47,860 nt of DNA, from the NCBI GenBank assembly GCA_035513275.1, contig DATKCJ010000029.1, positions 1 to 47,860 on the forward strand, read 5' to 3'. The position numbers were made by a program, and so were the translations under genes. The notes below the pieces were generated by a model. It was not told where the DNA came from, ran no database searches, and saw only the letters and a program-made list of their open reading frames with translations. This document shows positions 38,674 through 47,260 of the stretch, in pieces. Numbering within the stretch: the stretch's first letter is position 1; each line of letters opens with the position of its first letter. The DNA comes from DATKCJ01 sp035513275. Lineage in GTDB: Bacteria > Verrucomicrobiota > Verrucomicrobiia > Opitutales > Opitutaceae.

Positions 38674-39870
38674 TCACGCTTCCGATTCCTGGGCACCGCC
38701 GGGGGTGCGCAGGGTGAAGCTGAAGACGGATCCGCCCTCGGTGGCGCCGTCGACGCGCACTTCGCCGCCGTGCGCGAGCACGAGGTTCTTCACGATCGAG
38801 AGGCCGAGCCCGGTGCCGCCTTTGTGGCGCGCCCGCGCCTTGTCGACGCGGAAGAATCGCTCGAATATGCGTTCGCGCACAGCCTCGGGCACGCCCGGGC
38901 CATCGTCGCGAACGGTCACGCGCAGCCAGCCCTCGGCGCCGGGCGCGGCGGTGACAGTCACTTCGCCGTTTTCGCGGCCATGGCGGATCGCGTTCTCAAC
39001 GAGGTTCGAGAGGATCTGTTTCAACCGCAGTGTGTCGGCGCGGACGATGTAGTCACCGTGCACGTCGTTGGCCATCGTGACGCCGCGCTTCGCCGCGGCC
39101 GGCGTGAGATCGTCGATCGTCTCGGCGGCGATTTCGCGAAGCTGCACGTCCTGCAGCTTCAAGTCGACGCGGCCCGAATCGAGCTCGGAGAGAAGAAGCA
39201 GATCCTCGATGAGGAGCCCGAGCCGGCCGGCGTGCCTGTCAATCATCTCGAGAAACTTCACTGTTGTTACGGGATCGTTCACAGCGCCGTCCTGCAGATT
39301 CTCGACGGCTCCCTTGATCATCGACAGTGGCGTGCGCAGCTCGTGGCTCACGTTGGCGACGAAGTCGCGCCTGTTCGCCTCGAGGCGGCGCAGCTCTGTC
39401 TCATCGCGGAAGACGAGCAGCGCGCCTCCATTGCCGGGGAGGACAACCGCGTTGACGCGCACATAGCGCGGCGGCGTGCCCTCGATGAGGAACTCGTGGT
39501 TGCGCACGGCCTCGCCGCCGGCAAGCCGGCCTACGACCGCTGCGAGTTCGTGATGCCGCGCAACCTCGAGCAGGCTCTTGCCGCTGGCGGGAAGCGCGAA
39601 ACCGAAGAGGCGGGCGGCGGCGCGGTTCGCGAGGCGGACGTTGCCCTTCGCGTCGATTGCGATTAGCGACTCGATCATCTGGTCGAGGAGGGACTCGAGC
39701 TCGGTCGAGCGATCGCGCCGCGCGTCGTCGAGCAGTTTCTCCAGCCGCCCGGTTTCAGCGGCGAGGTGCCCGGCGGCTTCAGAGCGCGCGCGGGACGCGC
39801 GGACGAGGGCCCAGGCAAGCACGGCCACGATGCCGAGAAGAAGGAGATGAACGGAATCCAGCGAGTTCAC
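38674..39870 (-). CDS. phoR: Phosphate regulon sensor histidine kinase PhoR
   Basis: About 398 residues. The GTG at 39868-39870 overlaps the phoB stop as GTGA and is preferred over the TTG five codons earlier. A single N-terminal membrane helix (HLLLLGIVAVLAWALV) anchors it, followed by a PAS domain (about 60-160), the HisKA helix with phospho-acceptor His (FVANVSHELRTPLSMIKG, about H176) and the HATPase domain (LVENAIRHG, DDGPGVP, GGTGLGLSIV). Family knowledge: PhoR phosphorylates PhoB when phosphate is scarce, with the Pst transporter and PhoU transmitting the signal. The short periplasmic part, with little more than one helix, fits PhoR-type sensing through Pst/PhoU rather than a periplasmic ligand. 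Confidence 0.92.
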   Translation of the reverse strand: MNSLDSVHLLLLGIVAVLAWALVRASRARSEAAGHLAAETGRLEKLLDDARRDRSTELESLLDQMIESLIAIDAKGNVRLANRAAARLFGFALPASGKSLLEVARHHELAAVVGRLAGGEAVRNHEFLIEGTPPRYVRVNAVVLPGNGGALLVFRDETELRRLEANRRDFVANVSHELRTPLSMIKGAVENLQDGAVNDPVTTVKFLEMIDRHAGRLGLLIEDLLLLSELDSGRVDLKLQDVQLREIAAETIDDLTPAAAKRGVTMANDVHGDYIVRADTLRLKQILSNLVENAIRHGRENGEVTVTAAPGAEGWLRVTVRDDGPGVPEAVRERIFERFFRVDKARARHKGGTGLGLSIVKNLVLAHGGEVRVDGATEGGSVFSFTLRTPGGAQESEA

Positions 39871-40553
39871 ACGTTGGCGACGCAACGGTAGCCCACGCCC
39901 CGCACCGTTTCGAGCAAATGCGCCGCGGGCCCCAACCGCTCACGGAGGCGACGCATGTGCGTGTCGATCGTGCGGGTGTCGATGGGGTTCTCATAGCCCC
40001 AGACATCGGCGAGGAGCCGGTCGCGCGATTGCACTCGGCCGCGGCGCTTTACGAGCACCTCGAGAAGTTTGAACTCGGTGGCCGTGAGCGTGATCGCGTT
40101 GCCGCCGACCGCCACGGAGTGACGCGCGGCGTCGATCTCGAGATCGCCGAGGCGCACGTGAAGCGGCATGTCGGCCGTGCCGCGTGCACGGGAGAGGAGC
40201 TTCTTCACTCGCAGCACGAGCTCGCGGGGGCTGAAGGGCTTGGTGACGTAGTCGTCGGCACCGATCTCGAGGCCGACGATGCGGTCGGTCTCGGCCGCCT
40301 TTGCCGTGAGCATGATGATGGGGATCGACGCGGTCGCCGGGTCGCGGCGGAGCAGGCGGCACACGTCGAGCCCATCGATCTCGGGGAGCATAAGGTCGAG
40401 CACGATGAGCGCCGGCCGTTCGGAACGGGCCTTCGCGAGGGCCGCCTTTCCATCGGCGGCCTGGACTGGATCGAAGCCGGCCTCGCGCAGCTTGAACGCC
40501 AACACCTCGAACGTGTCGGCCTCGTCGTCGACGACCAGTATCCTCGGCTTCAT
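39867..40553 (-). CDS. phoB: Phosphate regulon response regulator PhoB
   Basis: A 228-residue OmpR-family regulator. The receiver domain has the acidic pair (VVDDEAD), phospho-acceptor Asp53 (VLDLMLPEIDG), Thr83 and Lys105 (DYVTKPF). The C-terminal winged helix (about 130-228) has LTATEFKLLEVL, GRVQSRDRLLADVWG and DTRTIDTHMRRLRERLG. Start at 40553 (ATGA overlap with phoU). Sits between phoU and phoR, all overlapping, in the phosphate locus. It would bind Pho boxes; none was identified with confidence in the window. Confidence 0.93.
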   Translation of the reverse strand: MKPRILVVDDEADTFEVLAFKLREAGFDPVQAADGKAALAKARSERPALIVLDLMLPEIDGLDVCRLLRRDPATASIPIIMLTAKAAETDRIVGLEIGADDYVTKPFSPRELVLRVKKLLSRARGTADMPLHVRLGDLEIDAARHSVAVGGNAITLTATEFKLLEVLVKRRGRVQSRDRLLADVWGYENPIDTRTIDTHMRRLRERLGPAAHLLETVRGVGYRCVANV

Positions 40554-41209
40554 TTTTTCAAGTTCTTCTCGTGCCGGATGTCCTGCCCCTCGTAGAGATA
40601 GACGACCTCCTCGGCGATGTTGGTGGCGTGATCGGCCACGCGCTCGAGGCATTTCGAAATGGCCATGAGTGCGAGGCAGCGGGTGATCTTGCCCGGGTCC
40701 TCGGCGATGAAGCTGGAAAGCGCGCGGTGCAACTCGCGGTTGATGGCATCGACCTCCTTGTCGCTCGGGATGATGCGGCGCGCGAGCGCCGGGTCGCGGC
40801 CGACGAATGCGGAGATCGACTCGTGGAGCATGTTGACCGCGAGCTTTGCCATCTGCGGGATGGCGGTGTCGGCTGCGATCTCGGGCTCGCCGGCGAGGTC
40901 GACAGTGCGCTTCGCCATTGAGCACGCCTCGTCGCCAACCCGCTCGAGGTTCTGCGAGATTTTCATGGCGACGGTGATAAGCCGCAGGTCGAACGCAACC
41001 GGGGCCATGGCGAGCAGGTGGATCGCCGTGTCGTCGATCTTGATCTCGAGCTGGTCGAGCACGGTGTCGTCCTCGCGCACGGTGCGAGCCAGATCGATGT
41101 CGCGCTCGACGACCGCGCGCAGCGAGCGGTTGACTGCAGTCTCGGCGTGGCTGGCCATCGCCAGGACCTCGTCCTTCAGGGCTCTGATCTCCTCCTCGAA
41201 GTTTGTCAT
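40550..41209 (-). CDS. phoU: Phosphate transport regulator PhoU
   Basis: A 219-residue all-helical protein made of two PhoU repeats with metal-binding E/D-rich motifs (CSMAKR region: NLERVGDEACSMAKRTVDL; second: CLERVADHATNIAEEVVYL). Role: it links the Pst transporter to PhoR and represses the Pho response when phosphate is plentiful. Coupled to phoB by ATGA overlap; 17 bases after pstB. Confidence 0.94.
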   Translation of the reverse strand: MTNFEEEIRALKDEVLAMASHAETAVNRSLRAVVERDIDLARTVREDDTVLDQLEIKIDDTAIHLLAMAPVAFDLRLITVAMKISQNLERVGDEACSMAKRTVDLAGEPEIAADTAIPQMAKLAVNMLHESISAFVGRDPALARRIIPSDKEVDAINRELHRALSSFIAEDPGKITRCLALMAISKCLERVADHATNIAEEVVYLYEGQDIRHEKNLKK

Positions 41210-41225
41210 GGTAGAAGGTGCTGTC

Positions 41226-42080
41226 TCAACCGAAGCGGCCCGAGACGTAGGCCTCGGTCTGCGGATTGGCGGGGTTGGTGAAGATGGCCTTTGTCACGGA
41301 ATACTCGATGAGCTTGCCGAGGTAGAAAAAGGCGGTGCGGTCCGACACGCGTGCGGCCTGCTGCATGTTGTGCGTCACAATCACGATCGTGTATTCGCGC
41401 TTCAAGTCGTGGATGAGCTCCTCGATCTTGGCGGTGGCGATCGGGTCGAGTGCCGAGCACGGCTCGTCCATCAGCAGAATCTCAGGACGGTTCGCAATGG
41501 CGCGCGCGATGCAGAGGCGCTGCATCTGGCCGCCGGAAAGGCTGAAAGCGCTTTCGTCGAGGCGGTCCTTCACCTCGTCCCAAAGGGCGGACCCGCGCAG
41601 GCTGCGCTCGACGACTTCGTCGAGCTCGGACTTCCGGTTCCGGCCGGCGACGCGCAGGCTGTAGACCACGTTTTCGTAGATGGATTTCGGGAAGGGGTTC
41701 GACTTCTGGAACACCATCCCGATGCGCTTGCGCAGCGCGATCACCTCGAGCAATGGATCGTAGATGCTATGGCCGTTGACGAGGATGTCGCCCGTGTGGC
41801 GGATGCCGTCGACGAGGTCGTTCATCCGGTTGAGGTTTCGCAGCAGCGTGGACTTGCCGCAGCCGGAGGGGCCGATGAACGCGGTGACGTGGCGCTCCGC
41901 GATGTCCAGCGTGAGATCGTGGAGCACCTTGTTGTCTCCGTAGTAGAAATTGAAGTCGCGAATCTTGATGTAGGCCTGGTCGAACGGACCCTCGATCGGC
42001 GTGGGCGCACCGGCGGCCGGGGTCGATTGCTCCTTCGGACGGATGGCTCGAGTTTCGGTCATTGTATCGGCGGCGGGCAT
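41226..42080 (-). CDS. pstB: Phosphate ABC transporter ATPase PstB
   Basis: About 284 residues. Walker A GPSGCGKST, Q-loop (MVFQKSNPFPKSIYENV), signature LSGGQMQRL, Walker B ILLMDEPCSALDP and the switch His (VTHNMQQ) are all present. It powers phosphate import through PstC/PstA. The long open frame to 42899 runs antisense through pstA and is not used. The Met at 42080, eight bases after the pstA stop, is preferred; Met at 42062 is possible. The first ~27 residues (MPAADTMTETRAIRPKEQ...) are an unconserved extension relative to typical PstB. Confidence 0.95.
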   Translation of the reverse strand: MPAADTMTETRAIRPKEQSTPAAGAPTPIEGPFDQAYIKIRDFNFYYGDNKVLHDLTLDIAERHVTAFIGPSGCGKSTLLRNLNRMNDLVDGIRHTGDILVNGHSIYDPLLEVIALRKRIGMVFQKSNPFPKSIYENVVYSLRVAGRNRKSELDEVVERSLRGSALWDEVKDRLDESAFSLSGGQMQRLCIARAIANRPEILLMDEPCSALDPIATAKIEELIHDLKREYTIVIVTHNMQQAARVSDRTAFFYLGKLIEYSVTKAIFTNPANPQTEAYVSGRFG

Positions 42081-42088
42081 GGTCGGGG

Positions 42089-43783
42089 TTAGAAGGTGGA
42101 GGTGCGATACTTCTTGCGCAGGTGATTGCGGATGAGAATCGCCCCGAGGTTGAGGCAAACGACGAGCAGAATGAGCAGGAACGTGGTCGCAAACACCATG
42201 GGCTTGGCTGCCTCCGAGTCGGGCGACTGGAAGCCGAGGTCGTAGATGTGGAAGCCGAGGTGCATGAACTTTCGCTCGAGATGCACAAACGGATAGATCG
42301 TGTCGATCGGTAGCGTCGGCGCGAGTTTCACCACGCCGACGAGCATGAGCGGCGCGACCTCGCCTGCGCCACGCGCCATCGCGAGGATTAGGCCCGTGAG
42401 AATTCCCGGAAGCGACGCGGGAAGCACGATGCTCTGGATGGTCTGCCACTTCGAGGCGCCGCACGCGAGAGAGCCCTCGCGCGTGCCGCGCGACACGGCC
42501 GAGAGCGCCTCCTCTGTAGCGACGATCACCACTGGCACGGTCATCAGCGCGAGCGTGAGCGACGCCCAGAGCACGCCGCCGGTGCCGAAGGTGGGCGTGG
42601 GCAGCGAGAGGCTGAAGAAGAGCCGGTCGATCGTGCCGCCCAGGAAGTAAACGAAGAATCCCAGACCGAAGACGCCGAACACGATCGACGGCACGCCGGC
42701 GAGATTGTTGACGGCGATGCGCACGGAGCGGACGAACACGCCCTGCTTCGCGTATTCGCGCAGGTAGATCGCGGCAAGGACGCCGAACGGTGTCACCGCC
42801 ATGCTCATGAGCAGAGTCATGACAAACGTGCCGAAGATCGCGGGAAAGATGCCGCCCTCCGTGTTGGCCTCGCGCGGCTCGTCGCTCAGGAAACTCCAAA
42901 AGCGATGCACAAAGAGCCCCGCCTTTCCCGGAAGTGAGAGCGTGTTGGGATAATAGAAGCCGATGAGATCGCCGGTCGGCAAAGTGCGCTCCGCCCCGTC
43001 GAGGGTGGTGTAAACGATTTGGTTCGCATGCTGGAGGTCGCGCAGCTCGCGAGCCTTCGCGGCCTTCAACTCATACTCGGCTTGCAACGCAGTGGAGGTG
43101 GCGTCGAGTTCCGCTAGCTTCTCGCGATCCGCGGGCGAGAGCTCGCCTCCCTTCGCTTCAATGGAACGTCGGGCCAGACGGATGCTGTCGAACTTCCGAT
43201 TCAGGTCGCCGATCTGGTCGCGCTCGATCCGGCGGATCTCGGTGCGGCGTTTGTTGCCCTCGTCGACGAGGGATTCAAGAGTCGCTTCGAATTGGCGGTC
43301 GTCTCCCGTGACGGTGTTTCCGTCGGCGAGCTTCAGCTCCTTCGGAACGAAGATCGCGTTGCCATACTCAAGCCGCTCGGCGACGACGATCTCCGGGGGC
43401 CGGCTTTCGGCGACGATCTCGGTATTGTCGACGAACTTGTAGCCGAAGCCATAGACATCCTTGTTGCCGACGAAGAGCTGGTATTCGCGCTGCGGTGCAA
43501 GCGTCTCGCCCTCGGATGCGAGCACCTGCACGGCCTTCTCCTGGGTCTTCACGATCACGCCGCCGAACGCCGGTGCGTTATTCAGGCCCGCGGTGCTGCC
43601 TTCCCGGAGTTCGAGACGCACGACCGGCTTGGGCCAGAAGACCTCGAGGCCGTTGTAGACGATCATCCCGAGGAGGAACACGATCATCGTCAGGCCCACG
43701 GCCAATCCCATCGACGTGATCCAAACCATGCCCTCGCCGGCAGGTTTGACGTCGCCCGAAAGAAAATCGTTTTTCTGAGTCAA
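42089..43783 (-). CDS. pstA: Phosphate ABC transporter permease PstA, long form
   Basis: A 564-residue permease, about twice the usual length. The first membrane helix (about 22-45, SMGLAVGLTMIVFLLGMIVYNG) is followed by a roughly 260-residue periplasmic insertion that includes a charged coiled coil (about 175-260). The core permease domain is at about 320-560, with the EAA loop (EEALSAVSRGTREGSLACGASKWQTI) and AGEVAPL. Long PstA/PstC are known in some lineages; the insert's job is unknown. Pairs with PstC in the membrane. Confidence 0.93.
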   Translation of the reverse strand: MTQKNDFLSGDVKPAGEGMVWITSMGLAVGLTMIVFLLGMIVYNGLEVFWPKPVVRLELREGSTAGLNNAPAFGGVIVKTQEKAVQVLASEGETLAPQREYQLFVGNKDVYGFGYKFVDNTEIVAESRPPEIVVAERLEYGNAIFVPKELKLADGNTVTGDDRQFEATLESLVDEGNKRRTEIRRIERDQIGDLNRKFDSIRLARRSIEAKGGELSPADREKLAELDATSTALQAEYELKAAKARELRDLQHANQIVYTTLDGAERTLPTGDLIGFYYPNTLSLPGKAGLFVHRFWSFLSDEPREANTEGGIFPAIFGTFVMTLLMSMAVTPFGVLAAIYLREYAKQGVFVRSVRIAVNNLAGVPSIVFGVFGLGFFVYFLGGTIDRLFFSLSLPTPTFGTGGVLWASLTLALMTVPVVIVATEEALSAVSRGTREGSLACGASKWQTIQSIVLPASLPGILTGLILAMARGAGEVAPLMLVGVVKLAPTLPIDTIYPFVHLERKFMHLGFHIYDLGFQSPDSEAAKPMVFATTFLLILLVVCLNLGAILIRNHLRKKYRTSTF

Positions 43784-43810
43784 GATGGGAGTCCGGTGGC
43801 GGGTTGCGGG

Positions 43811-46159
43811 TTACTCGACGGTCTTGTAGCGTTCGCGCAATCTCTGGCGCATGACTTCTGCGATGGTGTTGACGAAGAACGTCAACAGGAAGAGCACCAT
43901 CGCACCTAGGAACAGCGAGCGATATAGCGTGCCGTGGTGCGGCGCCTCGGGCAGCTCGACGGCGATGTTGGCAGCGAGCGTGCGCATGCCGGAGAAGATG
44001 TTCCACTCCATGATGGGCGTGTTCCCGGTCGCCATGACGACGATCATCGTCTCGCCGACCGCGCGACCCAGGCCGATCATCAGCGCGGAGAAGATACCGG
44101 CGGATGCCGTGGGCAACACGATGCGACGGGCGGTCTGCCACCGGCTCGCACCGAGGGCTAGTGAGCCGGAGCGGAGTGCCTGCGGCACGTTGGAGAGAGC
44201 GTCCTCCGCGATCGTGAAAATGATCGGGATGACGGCGAAGCCCATCATGAAGCCGACCACGAGCGAGTTGCGCTGCTCGAACGGCGTGCCGGTGACGCTC
44301 GGCCACCAGAGTCGAAAGTCGGCGATCAGCGCGCCGGTCGACGGATCGCTTACGACAAAAACCATGCGCTCGAGCGCGGGGCCCAGCCTCCACGCCACCC
44401 AGCCGGACACGAACATCATCGGCAGAAAGACGAGAAATTCCCAACCCGGCGGGATGAAGAGCCGCATTCTTGGGGGCAGCCTCGCCCACGCGATGCCGAA
44501 GAAGAGCGCAGAGAGCGGCACCATGACGATGATCAACAATATTGACGGCACGCGCGTTTCCAGGATCGGCGCGAGCCAGAGCGCGGCGAGAAACCCGAGC
44601 ACGACGGAAGGCAGCGAGGCCATGATCTCCATCGTGGGTTTGACGATCGTCTTGATCTCCGGCTTCAGAAACTGCGACGTGTAGGTGGCCGCGAGCAGCG
44701 CGATCGGCACCGCGAAGAGCAGCGCGTAGAGCGTGCCCTTGAGCGAGCCGATGATCAGCGGCACGAGCGAGAGCTTGGGCTCGAAATCGTCCGAGCCGCC
44801 GGTGGACTGCCAGTCGTATTTTGGTTCGGGGGCGCCCTCATACCACAGCTTGCCAAAAAAGGCCTTCAGGCTCGCCTCCGGATGCGGATCCTTCAGCTCG
44901 TAGAAATGCAGCCTCGCCGCGTCGTCGAGGAAGACCATCCGGTCGTATTTGCCGCCGAGGACCGCCTTCCTGACTTTGAAGTCCAAATCCTTCTGCCAGC
45001 GGATCGCTTCGGTAGTCGAAAACACGAGGCGGGCATGCCCGCCGCCGGCCAGCAAGAATGCCTTGTTTCGCACGCTTGCGGCGAAGACGTCCGTGGCGCC
45101 GGGTTGCGCCTCGAATTTCTTCGTCTCGCCGAACTGGCGCGAGCCCACTTCCGGGTCGAGGTAGAGACTGTATCCCTTGGTTTCGCCGGTTGGGGCGACT
45201 GCGACGAACGTGACGTCCCCAAAGACATAACGCAGAAGTCCGATCCTCGGATCGGGCAGATCGGCAAACGGCCTGAGCGTCTGGCGCACCACGAACTCGC
45301 GTCCCTCCAGGAAGAGGTAGATCACCTCGCCGGCCTCCGTCGTGATGAGCACAGAGTCTGCCTGCGTGGCGACGAGGAATGAGCTGACGGCGCCGTTGAC
45401 GATGCCCGTGAGGTCGAAGGTCTGGTCGACGTTTGTCTGCCCTGCCCCCATCAGCGAGCGCTTCTGTTCGAGCGTCACCGCGTGCAGCTCCTTGCGGCCG
45501 TCGATCGTCTGGGTGGCGACCGCGAGCTTGCGACCGCCCGCGTCGGCATAGCCGATTTCGTCGACAGGCACGCCGGGCCGGCCAATCGGAAGCAGCTTCC
45601 CAGAGGTGACTGCAGCCTCGACCACACGGCCGCTTCCCGCGGCGAATACCGGCTTGTAGTTGATCTCGACGATTGCGAACTGCCCATCGCGCGTGCCCAC
45701 CGTGAGCCGCTGGGCAAGCTGGTTGTAGTGCACACCGCTTATCCCGTGCTCCGCGACGAACGGGAGCGATTGTGTGACGACGCCCCGGTCGCCCGCCACG
45801 TCGATCAGGTTGATGTCGCCGTCGGCCTGAAGCGCAAACGGCAGCTCGGACCACTCGTCGATGCCGAGCTGGATGTAGTCGGCCTGCTCCAGCTCGATCG
45901 TCTTCAGCTCCAGCACCGCGGCTCCTTTGAACAGCGGCAGAATCTGGATGAGGATGAAGATGAAGATGCCGAACACGGCCACGATCACGGACAGCCCGCC
46001 GACCTTGATGAACTGGTTCATGAACCGGTCCATCAGCAGCGTCCTCTTCGCGACCTGGAATCGCGCCGGCACTACCGGGGGTGTTGTGCCAGTTGTTTTC
46101 AAATCTCGTGGCGGCCGTTCATCGCGGTTGTGCTTCGATTTGGCAGACGCCACCTGCAT
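43811..46159 (-). CDS. pstC: Phosphate ABC transporter permease PstC, long form
   Basis: About 782 residues, more than double a standard PstC. A cytoplasmic N-terminus (about 45 residues) and one helix (about 53-73, LSVIVAVFGIFIFILIQILPLF) are followed by a periplasmic insertion of roughly 400 residues (about 75-470) with repeated beta-strand patterns (VHYNQLAQRLTVGTRDGQFAIVE, KLAVATQTIDGRKEL, DVFAASVRNKAFLLAGGGHARLV) suggestive of a beta-propeller. The permease core is at about 480-780 with the EAA loop (EDALSNVPQALRSGSLALGASRWQTARRIVLP). Met at 46159 chosen; an open frame above it crosses a hairpin and is rejected. The propeller idea is inference. Confidence 0.92.
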   Translation of the reverse strand: MQVASAKSKHNRDERPPRDLKTTGTTPPVVPARFQVAKRTLLMDRFMNQFIKVGGLSVIVAVFGIFIFILIQILPLFKGAAVLELKTIELEQADYIQLGIDEWSELPFALQADGDINLIDVAGDRGVVTQSLPFVAEHGISGVHYNQLAQRLTVGTRDGQFAIVEINYKPVFAAGSGRVVEAAVTSGKLLPIGRPGVPVDEIGYADAGGRKLAVATQTIDGRKELHAVTLEQKRSLMGAGQTNVDQTFDLTGIVNGAVSSFLVATQADSVLITTEAGEVIYLFLEGREFVVRQTLRPFADLPDPRIGLLRYVFGDVTFVAVAPTGETKGYSLYLDPEVGSRQFGETKKFEAQPGATDVFAASVRNKAFLLAGGGHARLVFSTTEAIRWQKDLDFKVRKAVLGGKYDRMVFLDDAARLHFYELKDPHPEASLKAFFGKLWYEGAPEPKYDWQSTGGSDDFEPKLSLVPLIIGSLKGTLYALLFAVPIALLAATYTSQFLKPEIKTIVKPTMEIMASLPSVVLGFLAALWLAPILETRVPSILLIIVMVPLSALFFGIAWARLPPRMRLFIPPGWEFLVFLPMMFVSGWVAWRLGPALERMVFVVSDPSTGALIADFRLWWPSVTGTPFEQRNSLVVGFMMGFAVIPIIFTIAEDALSNVPQALRSGSLALGASRWQTARRIVLPTASAGIFSALMIGLGRAVGETMIVVMATGNTPIMEWNIFSGMRTLAANIAVELPEAPHHGTLYRSLFLGAMVLFLLTFFVNTIAEVMRQRLRERYKTVE

Positions 46160-46195
46160 GCACAACCGGGCTTTGTTACGATCCGGTGACAAGAA

Positions 46196-46224
46196 GGGCG
46201 GGACCCCATGTCTGGATCCCGCCC
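46196..46224 (-). terminator. Hairpin between pstS and pstC
   Basis: Arms GGGCGGGA and TCCCGCCC around a short loop, then on the minus strand TTCTTGT. It lies between pstS and pstC (same strand). A partial terminator here would raise the ratio of binding protein to permease, a common arrangement. No long T run is present, so it may be a stabilising hairpin instead. Confidence 0.55.
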
Positions 46225-46270
46225 GGTCTTGGCGCAAAACCGGTCACGTTCCCCGGACCGGCCTGCAGAT

Positions 46271-47236
46271 TTACAGTGAGCCTTTGACTTCCTCGCAGAG
46301 TGCCGCAGGCATCGGGAAATAGCCGTCCTTGGCGACGACCTCCTGCCCCTGCTTGGAAAGCACGAACTTCAGGAACTCCTTCGTGAGGGTGTCCATCGGC
46401 TTGCTCGGGTCCTTGTTGATGTAGACGAAGAGGAAGCGTGCGAGCGGGTAGTCGCCGGAGAGGCAGTTCTCGGGGTTCGGTTCGAAGGCCTTTGCGCCGG
46501 GCTTGGCGGCGAGCGCGATCGCGTTCACGCCCGAGGTCTTGTAGCCGATGCCGGAGTAGCCCATCGCGTAGATGTCGGATGCGACGCCCTGCACGACGGC
46601 CGAGGAGCCAGGCTGTTCCTTCACGCGCGTGCTGTAGTCGCCGCCGCCGAGGGAGATGTCCTTGAAGAATCCGTATGTGCCCGAGGCCGAGTTGCGGCCG
46701 AAGAGCGAGATCGGGCGGTTGGCAAATTCACCGGTCATTCCGACCTCGCCCCAGGTGGAGATTGGCGTGCCGCCGAGGCGGTTGGTGCTCGAGAAGATCG
46801 AGTCCACCTGCTGAAGGCTGAGGCTCTTGAGGGGATTGTCCTTGTGGGTGTAGACCGCGAGCGCATCGATCGAGACTTTGATCTCGAGGGGCTTGTAGCC
46901 GTATTTCTTCTCGAACGCATCGATCTCCGAGCCCTTCATCGCGCGGCTCATCGGTCCGAGCTGGGCGGTGCCCTCGATGAGCGCCGGCGGTGCAGTCGAG
47001 GAGCCCTTGCCCTCGATCTGGATGTTCACGTTCGGATAGATCGCGCGGAATCCCTCGGCCCAGAGGGTCATGAGGTTGTTCAGCGTGTCGGAGCCGATCG
47101 AGTTCAGGTTGCCCGAGACACCGGAGACCGGGGTATAGGGCTTGAGCGCGGGATCGACTTTGATCTGGGCGAAAGCAGCGGTGGCAGAGAGTGCGACGGC
47201 CGCGAGAATTGCAGCGAGTTTCTGGATCTTGTTCAT
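46271..47236 (-). CDS. pstS: Phosphate-binding protein PstS
   Basis: A 321-residue periplasmic binding protein. Signal peptide MNKIQKLAAILAAVALSATAAFA. The mature part has the phosphate-site motifs SIGSDTLNNLM, GKGSSTAPPALIEGTAQLGPMSR and GRNSASGTYGFF. It delivers phosphate to PstC/PstA. Starts 24 bases after the porin gene on the same strand, then a hairpin and pstC. Confidence 0.94.
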   Translation of the reverse strand: MNKIQKLAAILAAVALSATAAFAQIKVDPALKPYTPVSGVSGNLNSIGSDTLNNLMTLWAEGFRAIYPNVNIQIEGKGSSTAPPALIEGTAQLGPMSRAMKGSEIDAFEKKYGYKPLEIKVSIDALAVYTHKDNPLKSLSLQQVDSIFSSTNRLGGTPISTWGEVGMTGEFANRPISLFGRNSASGTYGFFKDISLGGGDYSTRVKEQPGSSAVVQGVASDIYAMGYSGIGYKTSGVNAIALAAKPGAKAFEPNPENCLSGDYPLARFLFVYINKDPSKPMDTLTKEFLKFVLSKQGQEVVAKDGYFPMPAALCEEVKGSL

Positions 47237-47260
47237 GCGTGTGTGGATGTTGGGGGAAAA

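Noticed and set aside
42081..42899. Upstream extension of the pstB frame
   Set aside because: It overlaps pstA in another frame and has no PstB-like sequence.
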